Positions 37,396 through 46,503 of a DNA stretch of 64,000 nt are shown one piece after another. How positions within the stretch are numbered: the first letter of the stretch is position 1; each line of letters begins with the position of its first letter. A program made the translations under genes and the position numbers. The stretch spans positions 186,001 to 250,000 of the forward strand of contig NC_014315.1 in NCBI RefSeq assembly GCF_000143085.1, in the 5' to 3' direction. Origin of the DNA: Nitrosococcus watsonii C-113. Its GTDB lineage: Bacteria; Pseudomonadota; Gammaproteobacteria; Nitrosococcales; Nitrosococcaceae. The notes below the pieces were generated by a model. That model saw only the letters and a program-made list of their open reading frames with translations, was not told where the DNA came from and ran no database searches.

Positions 37396-38355
37396 ATGAA
37401 GGCTCAAACCGAAAATAAGCTTGAAAAGGCGATATCTTCTTCGGAAACTACCCTGATATCCCATGACCATGCCCGGATTATGCAACGTGCCACCTACGCC
37501 GCCGTGTCGGTGGCAGCAATGCTTGTGGTAATTAAGTTCGGCGCTTACCTAGTGACGGGCTCTGTGGCGATGCTCTCCGCTCTGATTGACTCGGCCCTAG
37601 ATGTGGCGGCTTCCCTGATTAATTTGTTTGCAGTGCGTACCGCGCTTACGCCGGCCGATCAGGAGCACCGTTTCGGTCATGGTAAAGCTGAACCCTTGGC
37701 TGGACTGGGCCAGGCAGCCTTTATTACCGGGTCTGCGCTTTTTCTAGCAGTAGAATCCATAAGATTACTATGGGTACCGCAGCCAGTAGAAAATGGCGCT
37801 TTAGGTATAGGCGTGATGGTCGTATCCATTATGTTGACGCTTGCCTTAGTCTACTATCAGCGCGGCGTAATACGTAAGACGGGTTCCCTGGCGATTAGCG
37901 CGGATTCGCTCCATTACACGGGGGATGTGCTGGTTAATTTGGGGGTTATAGCGGCTATCGGGTTAAGCTCGCTTGGGGGTTGGACTCTGGCTGATCCACT
38001 GTTTGCGTTGGGTATTGCAGCTTATATTTTATGGACTGCCTGGCAAATTATTTTCCGCTCGCTGGACCAACTCATGGACCGGGAACTGCCGGAGGAAAAA
38101 CGAGCACAGATTGCCCAGCTCGCTTTATCCCATCCTGAAGTGCTCGATTTCCATGATCTCCGGACACGAGCTGCCGGTCAAACTATATTTATTCAATTTC
38201 ATTTAGGCGTGGATGGGCAGTTAAGTTTGCACCAAGCCCATCGGATAGGAAAAGAGGTAGAGGCTAAGGTTTTGAATATTTTTCCCCAAGCAGAGATTAT
38301 TATCCACCAGGATCCGATAGATAAGGACAAGAAGGATTCGCTCGGACAACATTAA
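37396..38355 (+). CDS. fieF: Cation diffusion facilitator efflux protein (FieF-like)
   Basis: A proton-driven exporter of divalent metals such as zinc, iron, cadmium or nickel. ATG 37396 gives 319 residues; a TTG at 37360 would add 12 cysteine-containing residues and cannot be excluded. Six membrane helices are visible. The metal sites are ALIDSALDVAAS near residue 64 (D-x3-D) and ADSLHYTGDVLVN near 168 (D and H, D). A cytoplasmic domain with LSHPEVLDFHDLRTR follows. Next to the porin and the receptor, it suggests a local role in metal homeostasis. Confidence 0.88.
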   Translation: MKAQTENKLEKAISSSETTLISHDHARIMQRATYAAVSVAAMLVVIKFGAYLVTGSVAMLSALIDSALDVAASLINLFAVRTALTPADQEHRFGHGKAEPLAGLGQAAFITGSALFLAVESIRLLWVPQPVENGALGIGVMVVSIMLTLALVYYQRGVIRKTGSLAISADSLHYTGDVLVNLGVIAAIGLSSLGGWTLADPLFALGIAAYILWTAWQIIFRSLDQLMDRELPEEKRAQIAQLALSHPEVLDFHDLRTRAAGQTIFIQFHLGVDGQLSLHQAHRIGKEVEAKVLNIFPQAEIIIHQDPIDKDKKDSLGQH

Positions 38356-38405
38356 TTTAAACAAAATGTAGAACCCCCCTTCTATTAAGATTATCATAAC
38401 TTAAT

Positions 38406-38754
38406 GAGACGACCAGACAGTCGCGTTATCTTTAATTTAGATAATGAGGAAAGTCCGGGCTCCATAGGGCAGGGTGCCAGGTAACACCTGGGGGGCGCGA
38501 GCCTATGGAAAGTGCCGCAGAAAATATACCGCCTAAGCGTCAGCGGACGCCGGTAAGGGTGAAATGGTGCGGTAAGAGCGCACCGCACGGGTGGCAACAC
38601 ACCGTGGCAGGGTAAACCCCACCCGGAGCAAGGCCAAATAGAGGAACAAGGGTGTAGCCCGCACCGTTCCTGGGTAGGCTGCTTGAGATGCATGGTGACA
38701 TGCATCCTAGATGAATGGCTGTCCATGACAGAACCCGGCTTATCGGTCGTCTCA
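38406..38754 (+). ncRNA. rnpB: RNase P RNA component (class A)
   Basis: The ends pair (GAGACGACC at 38406 with GGTCGTCTC at 38746-38754), followed directly by six T as a terminator. Conserved core elements are present: GAGGAAAGTCCGGGCTCC, AGGGTGAAATGGTGCGGTAAGAG, and the 3' ACAGAACCCGGCTTA. About 349 bases, the size expected for bacterial class A RNase P RNA. It lies between the metal transporter and mraZ. Confidence 0.95.
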
Positions 38755-38889
38755 ATTTTTTCGCATTATGGTACTTTCCCTTTCTGTTTAGCTTCAACCT
38801 TTTCCCTAGCATTCATTTGTAAGCTGTTGATATAATTAAAAACAGCATTCTGTTCTATAGAAAACCTAAAGGAAACTCTTAAGTCGCTG

Positions 38890-38919
38890 TTGACACTCTG
38901 CGGTACGCGCACCTACTAT
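38890..38919 (+). promoter_or_regulatory. Promoter of the dcw cluster (mraZ)
   Basis: TTGACA at 38890-38895 and TACTAT at 38914-38919 are separated by 18 bases, a good sigma-70-type promoter with start expected near 38926. The first TGGG box of the MraZ operator begins at 38930. Confidence 0.75.
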
Positions 38920-38929
38920 GATGTCCCGG

Positions 38930-38953
38930 TGGGTTAAAGTGGGCTGAAGTGGG
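38930..38953 (+). promoter_or_regulatory. MraZ operator, three TGGG boxes
   Basis: TGGG occurs at 38930-38933, 38940-38943 and 38950-38953, exactly ten bases apart, as in the TGGGN repeats bound by MraZ in E. coli. The site overlaps the expected transcription start, so MraZ would repress its own promoter and the downstream division genes. Confidence 0.85.
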
Positions 38954-38980
38954 AGAAATGGCTCAGGTAGAGGGTAGGCA

Positions 38981-39430
38981 TTGTTTCGGGGGATAACCAC
39001 ACTCAACCTAGATGCCAAAGGTCGGTTATCCATACCTGCCAAATACCGCAAATCCTTAGGGATCTGTTGCGAGAGTAAAGTTGTTATTACCGTTGATTTG
39101 CTTGAGTCTTGTTTGCAGTTATACCCCCTGCCCGAGTGGGAAGCTGTAGAGCGGAAATTGATAGCCTTACCCTCCCACAATCGCCAGGCCCGGTATATCA
39201 AGCGCCAACTTATTGGCCATGCAGAGGAGCGTGAGCTGGATAGCCATGGTCGCATCCTGTTACCGCTGGAGTTGAGAAGTCGGGTAGAACTTGGGAAGAA
39301 TATTACCCTGGTGGGGCAGGGCAACAAATTTGAGCTTTGGAATGCGGCGGTGTGGGAGCAGCAAATAGCAAAAGAAGAAGCGTTGAACAAAGAAGAACTA
39401 ACTCGGGAATTGGCTCTATTAGGGCTTTGA
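38981..39430 (+). CDS. mraZ: Transcriptional regulator MraZ
   Basis: AbrB-fold regulator of the division cluster, 149 residues. It begins MFRGITTLNLDAKGRLSIPAKYR, with the second DNA-binding half ELDSHGRILLPLELRSRV near residue 85. The start is TTG at 38981 after AGGGTAGG; no ATG fits the family N terminus. The TGGG operator lies upstream, so autoregulation is likely. rsmH follows 19 bases downstream. Confidence 0.96.
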   Translation: MFRGITTLNLDAKGRLSIPAKYRKSLGICCESKVVITVDLLESCLQLYPLPEWEAVERKLIALPSHNRQARYIKRQLIGHAEERELDSHGRILLPLELRSRVELGKNITLVGQGNKFELWNAAVWEQQIAKEEALNKEELTRELALLGL

Positions 39431-39449
39431 GAAAGGGAAATCCTTGCTA

Positions 39450-40406
39450 ATGGATAAAAATAAAACCTCATCAAGCCATCAGCACCAGCCCGTATTGCTG
39501 CGAGAAGTTATTCAAGCCTTGGCTATTCGGAGAGATGGCATATATATAGACGGCACTTTTGGCCGTGGCGGCCATGCCCAAGCAATTTTAGCTGCACTGT
39601 CTAGCGAAGGACGCCTATTGGGCGTGGATAAAGATCCAGCAGCCATCGCCGCGGGTCATGCACTAGCTCAAAAGGACGGGCGTTTTACTATTGTTCAGGC
39701 TTCTATCGGAGATTTGGCGCGGGTAGTGTCGGAGCGGGGCTGGCTAAGGAAGATAAATGGGGCGTTGTTTGATCTAGGTGTTTCTTCTCCTCAGCTTGAG
39801 AATGCAGAGCGAGGTTTTAGTTTCTTGCAGGATGGGCCTTTGGATATGCGCATGAACCCAGCAGTGGGACAAAGTGCAGCCGAATGGCTTGCTAACGCTA
39901 AAGAAAAAGAGATCGCAGAGGTTCTTAGGGTTTATGGAGAAGAGCGTTATTGCCGGCGTATTGCCCGAGCCATTATCCAGGCCCGAGGACTCAATTCTCT
40001 GACTCGAACGAAGCAACTGGCTGAAGTCGTGGCTAAAGCTATTCCCCGCTGGGAACGGAGGATACATCCTGCGACCCGCTCTTTTCAAGCAATCCGTATT
40101 TTTATCAATCACGAATTGGAAGAACTGCGCGCCGCGCTTGAGCAAGCGCTGGCAGCGCTGGCGGTCAAGGGACGTTTAGCGGTGATAAGTTTTCATTCTT
40201 TAGAGGATCGAATCGTTAAACGTTTTTTTAGAGAAAAAGCCCGGGGCGAGGATCTTCCTCTGGATTTACCGGTCATGCAGGAGGATTTTCAGCAGGCCAG
40301 CCTGAAAGTATTAGGTAAGCCAATTTGGCCGGTCCCCGAAGAGATTGCCCATAATCCTCGAGCCCGTAGCGCACGGCTACGGGTAGCGGAAAAACAGACC
40401 TATTAG
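39450..40406 (+). CDS. rsmH: 16S rRNA (cytosine1402-N4)-methyltransferase
   Basis: Methylates C1402 of 16S rRNA in the ribosome P site using SAM. The product from ATG 39450 has 318 residues; the SAM motif is YIDGTFGRGGHAQAIL near residue 33, and GALFDLGVSSPQLENAERGFSF, EVLRVYGEERYCRRIARAI and AVISFHSLEDRIVKRFFR are the family blocks. A TTG at 39444 is a weaker start. GAAAGGGA precedes ATG 39450. It is between mraZ and ftsL. Confidence 0.96.
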   Translation: MDKNKTSSSHQHQPVLLREVIQALAIRRDGIYIDGTFGRGGHAQAILAALSSEGRLLGVDKDPAAIAAGHALAQKDGRFTIVQASIGDLARVVSERGWLRKINGALFDLGVSSPQLENAERGFSFLQDGPLDMRMNPAVGQSAAEWLANAKEKEIAEVLRVYGEERYCRRIARAIIQARGLNSLTRTKQLAEVVAKAIPRWERRIHPATRSFQAIRIFINHELEELRAALEQALAALAVKGRLAVISFHSLEDRIVKRFFREKARGEDLPLDLPVMQEDFQQASLKVLGKPIWPVPEEIAHNPRARSARLRVAEKQTY

Positions 40407-40417
40407 CGGGGAGCGTC

Positions 40418-40699
40418 ATGGACTTGGCGCGTTGGTTGTTAGTGGCGGTATTGAGTGCCTTGATTGTAGCTTCGGGCGTAGCCGTTGTTTATGTCAAACA
40501 TGAAAACCGTAGATTATTTATGGAGTTACAAGGTTTTTATAAGGTAAGAGATCAACTAGATGAGGAATGGGGACGTTTACTTCTGGAACAAAGCACATTG
40601 GCTAGGCAAGGGCGGGTGGAACGCTTGGCCCGTGAACGGCTTGGGATGGTTGTGCCGGACTCAAGCGAAGTAGTCATTATCACACTTATAAAATGGTAA
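40418..40699 (+). CDS. ftsL: Cell division protein FtsL
   Basis: A 93-residue single-pass divisome protein. A membrane helix (about residues 5-25) precedes a periplasmic coiled-coil region (FMELQGFYKVRDQLDEEWG) and LARERLGMVVPDSSEVVII at the C terminus. FtsL works with FtsB and FtsQ to activate septal peptidoglycan synthesis. GGGGAG precedes ATG. It overlaps ftsI by seven bases. Confidence 0.93.
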   Translation: MDLARWLLVAVLSALIVASGVAVVYVKHENRRLFMELQGFYKVRDQLDEEWGRLLLEQSTLARQGRVERLARERLGMVVPDSSEVVIITLIKW

Positions 40700-42405
40700 G
40701 CCGACGAGAACGCGATAAGAATTATCCTGGCCGCTTAGGGGTCGTAGGGCTTGCTTTTGCTGTAGCTGTCGCAGGGCTGGCCTGGCGCCTCGTCGAGTTG
40801 CAAGTGCTCGACTGCGACTTCTTGCGAGGGGAAGGAGAGGCCCGTCACCTTCGGGTTGTGGAAATGCCAGCCCATCGGGGCATCATTACTGATCGTCATG
40901 GTGAGCCTCTGGCCGTGAGTACACCCGTGGCTTCGATATGGTTCAATCCTCGTCTGCTAGGTGAAGCCAGAGAACAATGGCGAGCCCTGGCAGAAGCAGC
41001 AGGTGTTTCCATGGCTCATCTGGAGAAGCGGATGAAAGAGGGAGGTAGGCGGGAGTTTGTATACCTGAATCGTTGGGTCGAACCTGATGTGGCCCAGCGA
41101 GTACAAGCCCTAGAGGTTCCCGGTGTAAATCTCCAATCAGAATACCGGCGTTATTATCCTACGGGCCCAGTAGCAGCCCATGTGGTGGGGTTTACCAATA
41201 TTGATGATCGTGGTCAGGAGGGCCTGGAATTAGCTCTTGATGAGACCCTGCGGGGGATTCCGGGTAAAAAGCGAGTTATCCAGGATAGTCGTGGACGGGT
41301 AGTGGAGGATGTGGAGAATCTGAGGGTCCCGCGACCAGGACAAGATCTGCGCTTAAGCATTGATTTGCGGCTTCAGTATTTAGCTTATCGGGAGCTGAAA
41401 ACGGCGGTTCAGGACCATAATGCCCGGGCTGGTTCATTGGTGATCCTGGATGTTGGCACCGGTGAAGTTTTAGCGATGGTGAATCAGCCCTCTTACAATC
41501 CCAATGATCGTGCCCAGCTGAAAAGCCATTTATATCGTAATCGGGCAGTCACGGATTTATTTGAGCCTGGTTCTACTATTAAGCCTTTCACCATAGGGGT
41601 AGCGCTGGAGTCGGGAAAGTATTATCCCCATACTCCTATTGATACAGCACCCGGTTACTTCCGGGTAGGACGTTACACCATTCGTGATAGTCGCGATTAT
41701 GGCCGTATTGATGTTAGCACGGTGATTAAAAAATCAAGCAATGTAGGCGCAAGCAAAATCGCCTTAAGTCTCGATCCGATGCGCCTCTGGCAGGGTTTTT
41801 ACCAGGCGGGGCTAGGGACCTCAACGGCCAGTGGCTTCCCTGGCGAGGCGGAAGGCCATTTACCCCGTTCTCGCACTTTCCCTTTTCGGGAAATTGAACA
41901 GGCCACGCTGGCATTTGGTTACGGTCTTTCGGTCACCCCGTTGCAGTTAGCCCGGGCTTACGCAGCTTTAGGGGCGGGAGGTGAGCTAAAGCCAGTCAGT
42001 TTCCTTTATCGAGAACAGGCTGTAAGAGAGCATCAGGTGTGGTCTGAGGGCATCGCGCCTACAGTGTTATCCATGCTTGAAGAGGTGGTGAGTGATGGCG
42101 GCACGGGAGAGCGAGCCTATGTTCCTAGTTATCGGGTGGCGGGTAAGACAGGTACGGTGAAAAAAGCGACTCGGGGTGGATATGCTAAGGAAAGATATCT
42201 TGCTGTATTTGCTGGTCTTATCCCTGCCAGCCATCCTCGTTTGGCGGCGGTGGTGCTGATCGATGAACCCCAGGGGAAATACTATGGGGGCCAAGTGGCA
42301 GCCCCGGTGTTTTCTAAAGTAATGATCGGGGCGATGCGATTGCTGAACATTGCGCCGGACAATTTGCCTCCCTTACATTTAGCGGAGCGGGAAAATACTG
42401 AGTAA
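40693..42405 (+). CDS. ftsI: Septal peptidoglycan transpeptidase FtsI (PBP3)
   Basis: A class B penicillin-binding protein, 570 residues, that cross-links septal peptidoglycan with FtsW. A membrane anchor (about residues 15-35) precedes the pedestal domain (RGIITDRHGEPLAVST), then the transpeptidase with active serine in EPGSTIKPF (S294), KKSSNVGAS (SxN) near 350, and GKTGTVKK (KTG) near 487. All catalytic motifs are intact. It sits in the conserved dcw order between ftsL and murE. Confidence 0.97.
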   Translation: MVSRRERDKNYPGRLGVVGLAFAVAVAGLAWRLVELQVLDCDFLRGEGEARHLRVVEMPAHRGIITDRHGEPLAVSTPVASIWFNPRLLGEAREQWRALAEAAGVSMAHLEKRMKEGGRREFVYLNRWVEPDVAQRVQALEVPGVNLQSEYRRYYPTGPVAAHVVGFTNIDDRGQEGLELALDETLRGIPGKKRVIQDSRGRVVEDVENLRVPRPGQDLRLSIDLRLQYLAYRELKTAVQDHNARAGSLVILDVGTGEVLAMVNQPSYNPNDRAQLKSHLYRNRAVTDLFEPGSTIKPFTIGVALESGKYYPHTPIDTAPGYFRVGRYTIRDSRDYGRIDVSTVIKKSSNVGASKIALSLDPMRLWQGFYQAGLGTSTASGFPGEAEGHLPRSRTFPFREIEQATLAFGYGLSVTPLQLARAYAALGAGGELKPVSFLYREQAVREHQVWSEGIAPTVLSMLEEVVSDGGTGERAYVPSYRVAGKTGTVKKATRGGYAKERYLAVFAGLIPASHPRLAAVVLIDEPQGKYYGGQVAAPVFSKVMIGAMRLLNIAPDNLPPLHLAERENTE

Positions 42406-42426
42406 GGTAAGCTGGTAAGGACGCAG

Positions 42427-43986
42427 ATGGAAACGGTAGCAAGAGAGCGTGGAGCGATGGTGATGGCGTCCGGTGATCGAAGCTGCTGTTTAAGTGATTT
42501 GCTGGCGGAATGGGTACCCATTGGAGCAGTTCGGGAGCGGCGGATTAGCAGCCTGTCTCTGGATAGCCGCCAGGTCGTTCCCGGGGCGCTGTTTTTTGCC
42601 TGCCAGGGGACACAGCAGTCAGGCCATGGCTATATCGGTGCCGCTGTGAATCAAGGTGCCGCCGCGATTGTCTATGATCCGGTAATTCCTGTTTCTCCAG
42701 TAATCCAAACGCAGTTACAGGTCCAAAATATACCGTTAATCCCTTTACCTGATTTAGACAGCAGATTGGGGATAATTGCTAATCGCTTTTATCTCCAGCC
42801 GTCACGGCAGTTTTGCGTGTTAGGGGTTACAGGAACCAATGGCAAAACCTCGGTGAGCCATTTTTTAGCCCAGGCTCTCCACCGGCAAGAGGTCCCTTGT
42901 GGGTTGATAGGGACCTTGGGCAGGGGGGTGGTGGACGCGCTTCAGCCTAGTTCCCTTACCACTCCTGATGCGATAACCGTGCAGGAGCAGTTGGCGGCGA
43001 TGGTGGCGTCAAAAGCTCGTTATGCAGTGTTGGAAGTATCCTCCCATGCTTTGGGGCAGGGACGGGTCAGTGGCGTGGCGTTTAATATCGCTATCTTTAC
43101 TAATCTGAGCCGTGAGCATCTTGACTACCATGGTGATATGGCTCGCTATGAAGCGGCCAAGTTTCGCCTCTTTAACCAGCCTGGGCTGCGCCACGCCGTT
43201 ATTAATGGGGATGATGCCGCAGGCCGTGCTTTTTTAGCTAACCTTCCTCCCGAAGTGAAGGCCATCAGCTATGGCTTGATGAATCCCCAGGCGAGCCTCC
43301 ACACCGGGAAACTTCGTTGTGACCGTCATGGTATTGCCATGACGATTCAAAGTGCTTGGGGTGAAGGTCAATTAACTTGCCCTTTGCTAGGCCGGTTTAA
43401 TGCTTATAACTTGCTGGCCGCTCTTGGCGGATTACTGGCTGTTGGGATGCCCTTTACTGAGGCGCTGCAGCGCCTCTCCCAAGTTCGAGCAGTGGTTGGA
43501 CGTATGGAATCTCTTGGTGGAGAGGAAGGTGAACCTTTATTGGTAGTGGACTATGCCCATACCCCAGATGCCCTGGAGCAGGTTTTGCGCTCCTTACGGG
43601 CGCATTTGGGTCCAGGAGGCCGGTTATGGTGTGTGTTTGGTTGTGGCGGGAATCGAGATCGCGGTAAGCGTCCTTTAATGGGGGCAGCCGCTGAGCGTCT
43701 GGCTGATTTCGTGATGCTGACGGACGATAATCCTCGGAATGAGGACCCCATCCAAATTATCGTGGATATTCTCTCCGGTATCGATGATCCAGATAGGGTT
43801 TACCAGTTTAGGAACCGCTCGGAAGCAATCATCCGTGCTACACAATTAGCTGAGCCTGAGGATATTGTGCTCATTGCTGGAAAAGGGCACGAGGAGTACC
43901 AACAGATCGGCGCCGAGCAGCGCCCCTTCAGCGATCGAGAGCAAGCGCAACAAGCTCTACGGCAACGGCAGGGAGAGTTGCGCTGA
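42427..43986 (+). CDS. murE: UDP-N-acetylmuramoyl-tripeptide synthetase (meso-diaminopimelate-adding)
   Basis: Adds meso-diaminopimelate to UDP-MurNAc-L-Ala-D-Glu. The 519-residue protein has the ATP site VTGTNGKTSVSHFL near residue 138, LEVSSHALGQGRV, FTNLSREHLDYHGDM, and the specificity motif DDNPRNEDP near 436, which predicts mDAP rather than lysine. Start ATG 42427 follows AAGGA; ATGs at 42457 and 42463 are possible. It overlaps murF by one base (TGATG). Confidence 0.97.
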   Translation: METVARERGAMVMASGDRSCCLSDLLAEWVPIGAVRERRISSLSLDSRQVVPGALFFACQGTQQSGHGYIGAAVNQGAAAIVYDPVIPVSPVIQTQLQVQNIPLIPLPDLDSRLGIIANRFYLQPSRQFCVLGVTGTNGKTSVSHFLAQALHRQEVPCGLIGTLGRGVVDALQPSSLTTPDAITVQEQLAAMVASKARYAVLEVSSHALGQGRVSGVAFNIAIFTNLSREHLDYHGDMARYEAAKFRLFNQPGLRHAVINGDDAAGRAFLANLPPEVKAISYGLMNPQASLHTGKLRCDRHGIAMTIQSAWGEGQLTCPLLGRFNAYNLLAALGGLLAVGMPFTEALQRLSQVRAVVGRMESLGGEEGEPLLVVDYAHTPDALEQVLRSLRAHLGPGGRLWCVFGCGGNRDRGKRPLMGAAAERLADFVMLTDDNPRNEDPIQIIVDILSGIDDPDRVYQFRNRSEAIIRATQLAEPEDIVLIAGKGHEEYQQIGAEQRPFSDREQAQQALRQRQGELR

Positions 43987-45350
43987 TGGCGCGAGGATTT
44001 ACCATGGGCCTGGCAGAATTAGCTTCTGTGGTTCAGGGACGGCTGCAGGGGATAAATATTGCCGCAAGCGGGGTGAGTACCGATACCCGTTCCCTAGCGC
44101 CTGGAGCTTTGTTTGTAGTGTTGAGAGGACTACGTTTTGATGGCCATGCCTTTATCACCCAAGCGCGGGAAAAAGGGGCAAGTGCTGCCCTGTTAGAACA
44201 GAGGATTAATGATCCGCTACCGCAGATTGAGGTTGCGGATGCCCGCATCGCTTTAGGTCAGCTGGCAGCCTGCTGGCGCCGGCGTTTTGCCCGCCCCATC
44301 GTGGCGGTGACCGGTAGTAACGGTAAAACCACGGTTAAGGAGATGATAGCCTCAATCCTGGGCTGGGTGGAGCCTATATTGGCGACCCGAGGTAATTTGA
44401 ATAACGATATCGGTGTTCCTTTGACCTTATTGGAGCTCGATACAAGTCATAGTTTTGCTGTAATCGAGATGGGTGCTAACCGGCCTGGCGAGATTGAATA
44501 TCTGAGTCGTTTGACGCGCCCTCAAGTGGCTCTCATTACCAATGCGGGGCCAGCCCATTTAGATGGATTTGGCGATCTCAAGGGCGTAGCTCGCGCTAAG
44601 GGAGAAATTTTCCAGGGAATGGGTTCAGAAGGTGTCGCCATTCTTAATGCCGATGACCCTCATTTTAGCTATTGGCGAGATTTAGCGGGCGGGTTGCCAG
44701 TGATGGGGTTTGGTTTAAGTAGATCCGCGGAAGTAACGGCCCGTCATATAGTGGCTTCTACCAAAGGTAGCCGTTTTACCCTCATCACTCCTGCCGGCAA
44801 GGTTAAGATTCAGCTACCCTTGCCTGGGCGGCATAATGTTTTTAATGCCCTTGCGGCAAGCGCTGCCGCCATTGCCTTGGGCGTGGATAGGCAGCATCTG
44901 AGTGCTTCTTTGGCGGCTTTGCCTTCTATTCCAGGCCGGTTGCAAATCCGCCGAGGAATTGGTGGGATGCGGCTGCTTGATGATACTTACAATGCTAATC
45001 CTGCTTCTTTGCAAGCAGCATTGGAATTACTGGCCAAATTTCCTGGAGAACGTGCCTTGGTGTTGGGCGATTTTGCCGAACTTGGAGAAGAAGCTGCCCC
45101 CTTGCATCAAGCCATGGGAAAACAGGCCCGGGCGGCTGGTGTGAACAGACTTTATACCCTGGGTCGTCTGGGCGCTTTTGCGGCGAAGGCTTTTGGACGG
45201 GGGGCATCGCATTTTTTAGAACGGCAGCCTTTATTGGCGGCTTTGCAAGAGGAATTGCATCCTGATATTACCGTGCTGGTTAAGGGCTCCCGTTGTATGT
45301 ATATGGAGCAAATAGTCGCGGCACTAAGTAGCGGCGGGGAGAGCGGTTAG
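43986..45350 (+). CDS. murF: UDP-N-acetylmuramoyl-tripeptide--D-alanyl-D-alanine ligase
   Basis: Adds D-Ala-D-Ala to the UDP-MurNAc tripeptide in the last cytoplasmic ligation. The 454-residue protein has the ATP site [14 protein letters not shown] near 108, [13 protein letters not shown] near 136, [14 protein letters not shown] and [15 protein letters not shown] near 336. The start ATG overlaps the murE stop. mraY starts four bases after its stop, so the genes are tightly coupled. Confidence 0.97.
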   Translation: MARGFTMGLAELASVVQGRLQGINIAASGVSTDTRSLAPGALFVVLRGLRFDGHAFITQAREKGASAALLEQRINDPLPQIEVADARIALGQLAACWRRRFARPIVAVTGSNGKTTVKEMIASILGWVEPILATRGNLNNDIGVPLTLLELDTSHSFAVIEMGANRPGEIEYLSRLTRPQVALITNAGPAHLDGFGDLKGVARAKGEIFQGMGSEGVAILNADDPHFSYWRDLAGGLPVMGFGLSRSAEVTARHIVASTKGSRFTLITPAGKVKIQLPLPGRHNVFNALAASAAAIALGVDRQHLSASLAALPSIPGRLQIRRGIGGMRLLDDTYNANPASLQAALELLAKFPGERALVLGDFAELGEEAAPLHQAMGKQARAAGVNRLYTLGRLGAFAAKAFGRGASHFLERQPLLAALQEELHPDITVLVKGSRCMYMEQIVAALSSGGESG

Positions 45351-45354
45351 GGCA

Positions 45355-46431
45355 GTGCTGCTATATTTGGCCGATTACCTCGCCCGCTTCAATAGTGGCT
45401 TCCACGTGTTTCAATATCTGACCTTGCGGGCTATTTTAGGTGTACTGACTGCTTTGGTCATCTCTTTTGTCGTAGGGCCGCCTATGATTCGCCGCTTGAA
45501 ATTCGTGGGTCAACCGGTGCGCTCAAACGGGCCCACTACGCATCTTTGTAAAGCAGGGACTCCAACGATGGGGGGAGCCCTTATCCTGGTGGCTATCGTT
45601 ACGGCAACAGCATTGTGGGCGGATTTGAGCAACCGTTACATTTGGGTGGTGCTGGTGGTCACCCTCCTATTTGGGGGGGTGGGGTTTGTGGATGATTATA
45701 AAAAACTGATCGCTCGAAATTCCCAGGGATTACCAAGCCGTTACAAGTATTTTTGGCAGTCCATGATTGCCCTGAGCGTTGCCCTGTTTTTGTATTTTAC
45801 CGCCTCGGTGGCGGCGGAGACCGAGCTGATTGTTCCCTTCTTTAAAGATATTGCGGTGAATTTGGGGGGGTATTATGTATTGCTGACCTATTTTGTGGTA
45901 GTCGGTAGCAGCAATGCGGTTAATCTTACGGATGGCTTGGATGGGTTGGCCGTGTTGCCTACCGTGTTGGTAGGGGGCGCCTTGGGGATTTTTGCTTATG
46001 CCACGGGGCATAGCGGGTTTGCTCAGTATTTAGGGATTCCCTATATCCCAGGAGTGGGAGAATTAGTCGTATTTTGTGGCGCGCTGGTAGGTGCTGGATT
46101 AGGGTTTCTTTGGTTCAATGCCTATCCGGCGCAAGTATTTATGGGGGATATCGGTGCATTATCTTTAGGCGCCGCCTTGGGCATATTAGCGGTTCTGGTG
46201 CGGCAAGAGTTAGTGCTTTTCATTATGGGAGGGGTGTTTGTTGTTGAGACGGTGTCCGTCATGCTGCAAGTGGCTTCTTATAAGCTAACGGGACGGCGTA
46301 TTTTTCGCATGGCGCCTTTGCATCATCATTTTGAGATTAAGGGTTGGCCGGAGCCTCGGGTGATCGTGCGTTTCTGGATTATTACCGTCATCTTGGTATT
46401 AATTGGTCTGGCGACCCTAAAAATTCGCTAA
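45355..46431 (+). CDS. mraY: Phospho-N-acetylmuramoyl-pentapeptide transferase
   Basis: Transfers phospho-MurNAc-pentapeptide to undecaprenyl phosphate, forming lipid I. A 358-residue polytopic membrane protein (ten helices expected), starting with GTG 45355. The catalytic aspartates sit in GFVDDYKKL near residue 113 and [13 protein letters not shown] near 190; [19 protein letters not shown] near 256 and the HHHFE motif near 323 are also family marks. Confidence 0.97.
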   Translation: MLLYLADYLARFNSGFHVFQYLTLRAILGVLTALVISFVVGPPMIRRLKFVGQPVRSNGPTTHLCKAGTPTMGGALILVAIVTATALWADLSNRYIWVVLVVTLLFGGVGFVDDYKKLIARNSQGLPSRYKYFWQSMIALSVALFLYFTASVAAETELIVPFFKDIAVNLGGYYVLLTYFVVVGSSNAVNLTDGLDGLAVLPTVLVGGALGIFAYATGHSGFAQYLGIPYIPGVGELVVFCGALVGAGLGFLWFNAYPAQVFMGDIGALSLGAALGILAVLVRQELVLFIMGGVFVVETVSVMLQVASYKLTGRRIFRMAPLHHHFEIKGWPEPRVIVRFWIITVILVLIGLATLKIR

Positions 46432-46503
46432 TTCTATAGAAGTTATGGAAATACTAGGCATTGTAAGAAATAGAGTAGCGGGTTTAGCCAATATTTTTCC
46501 CTC

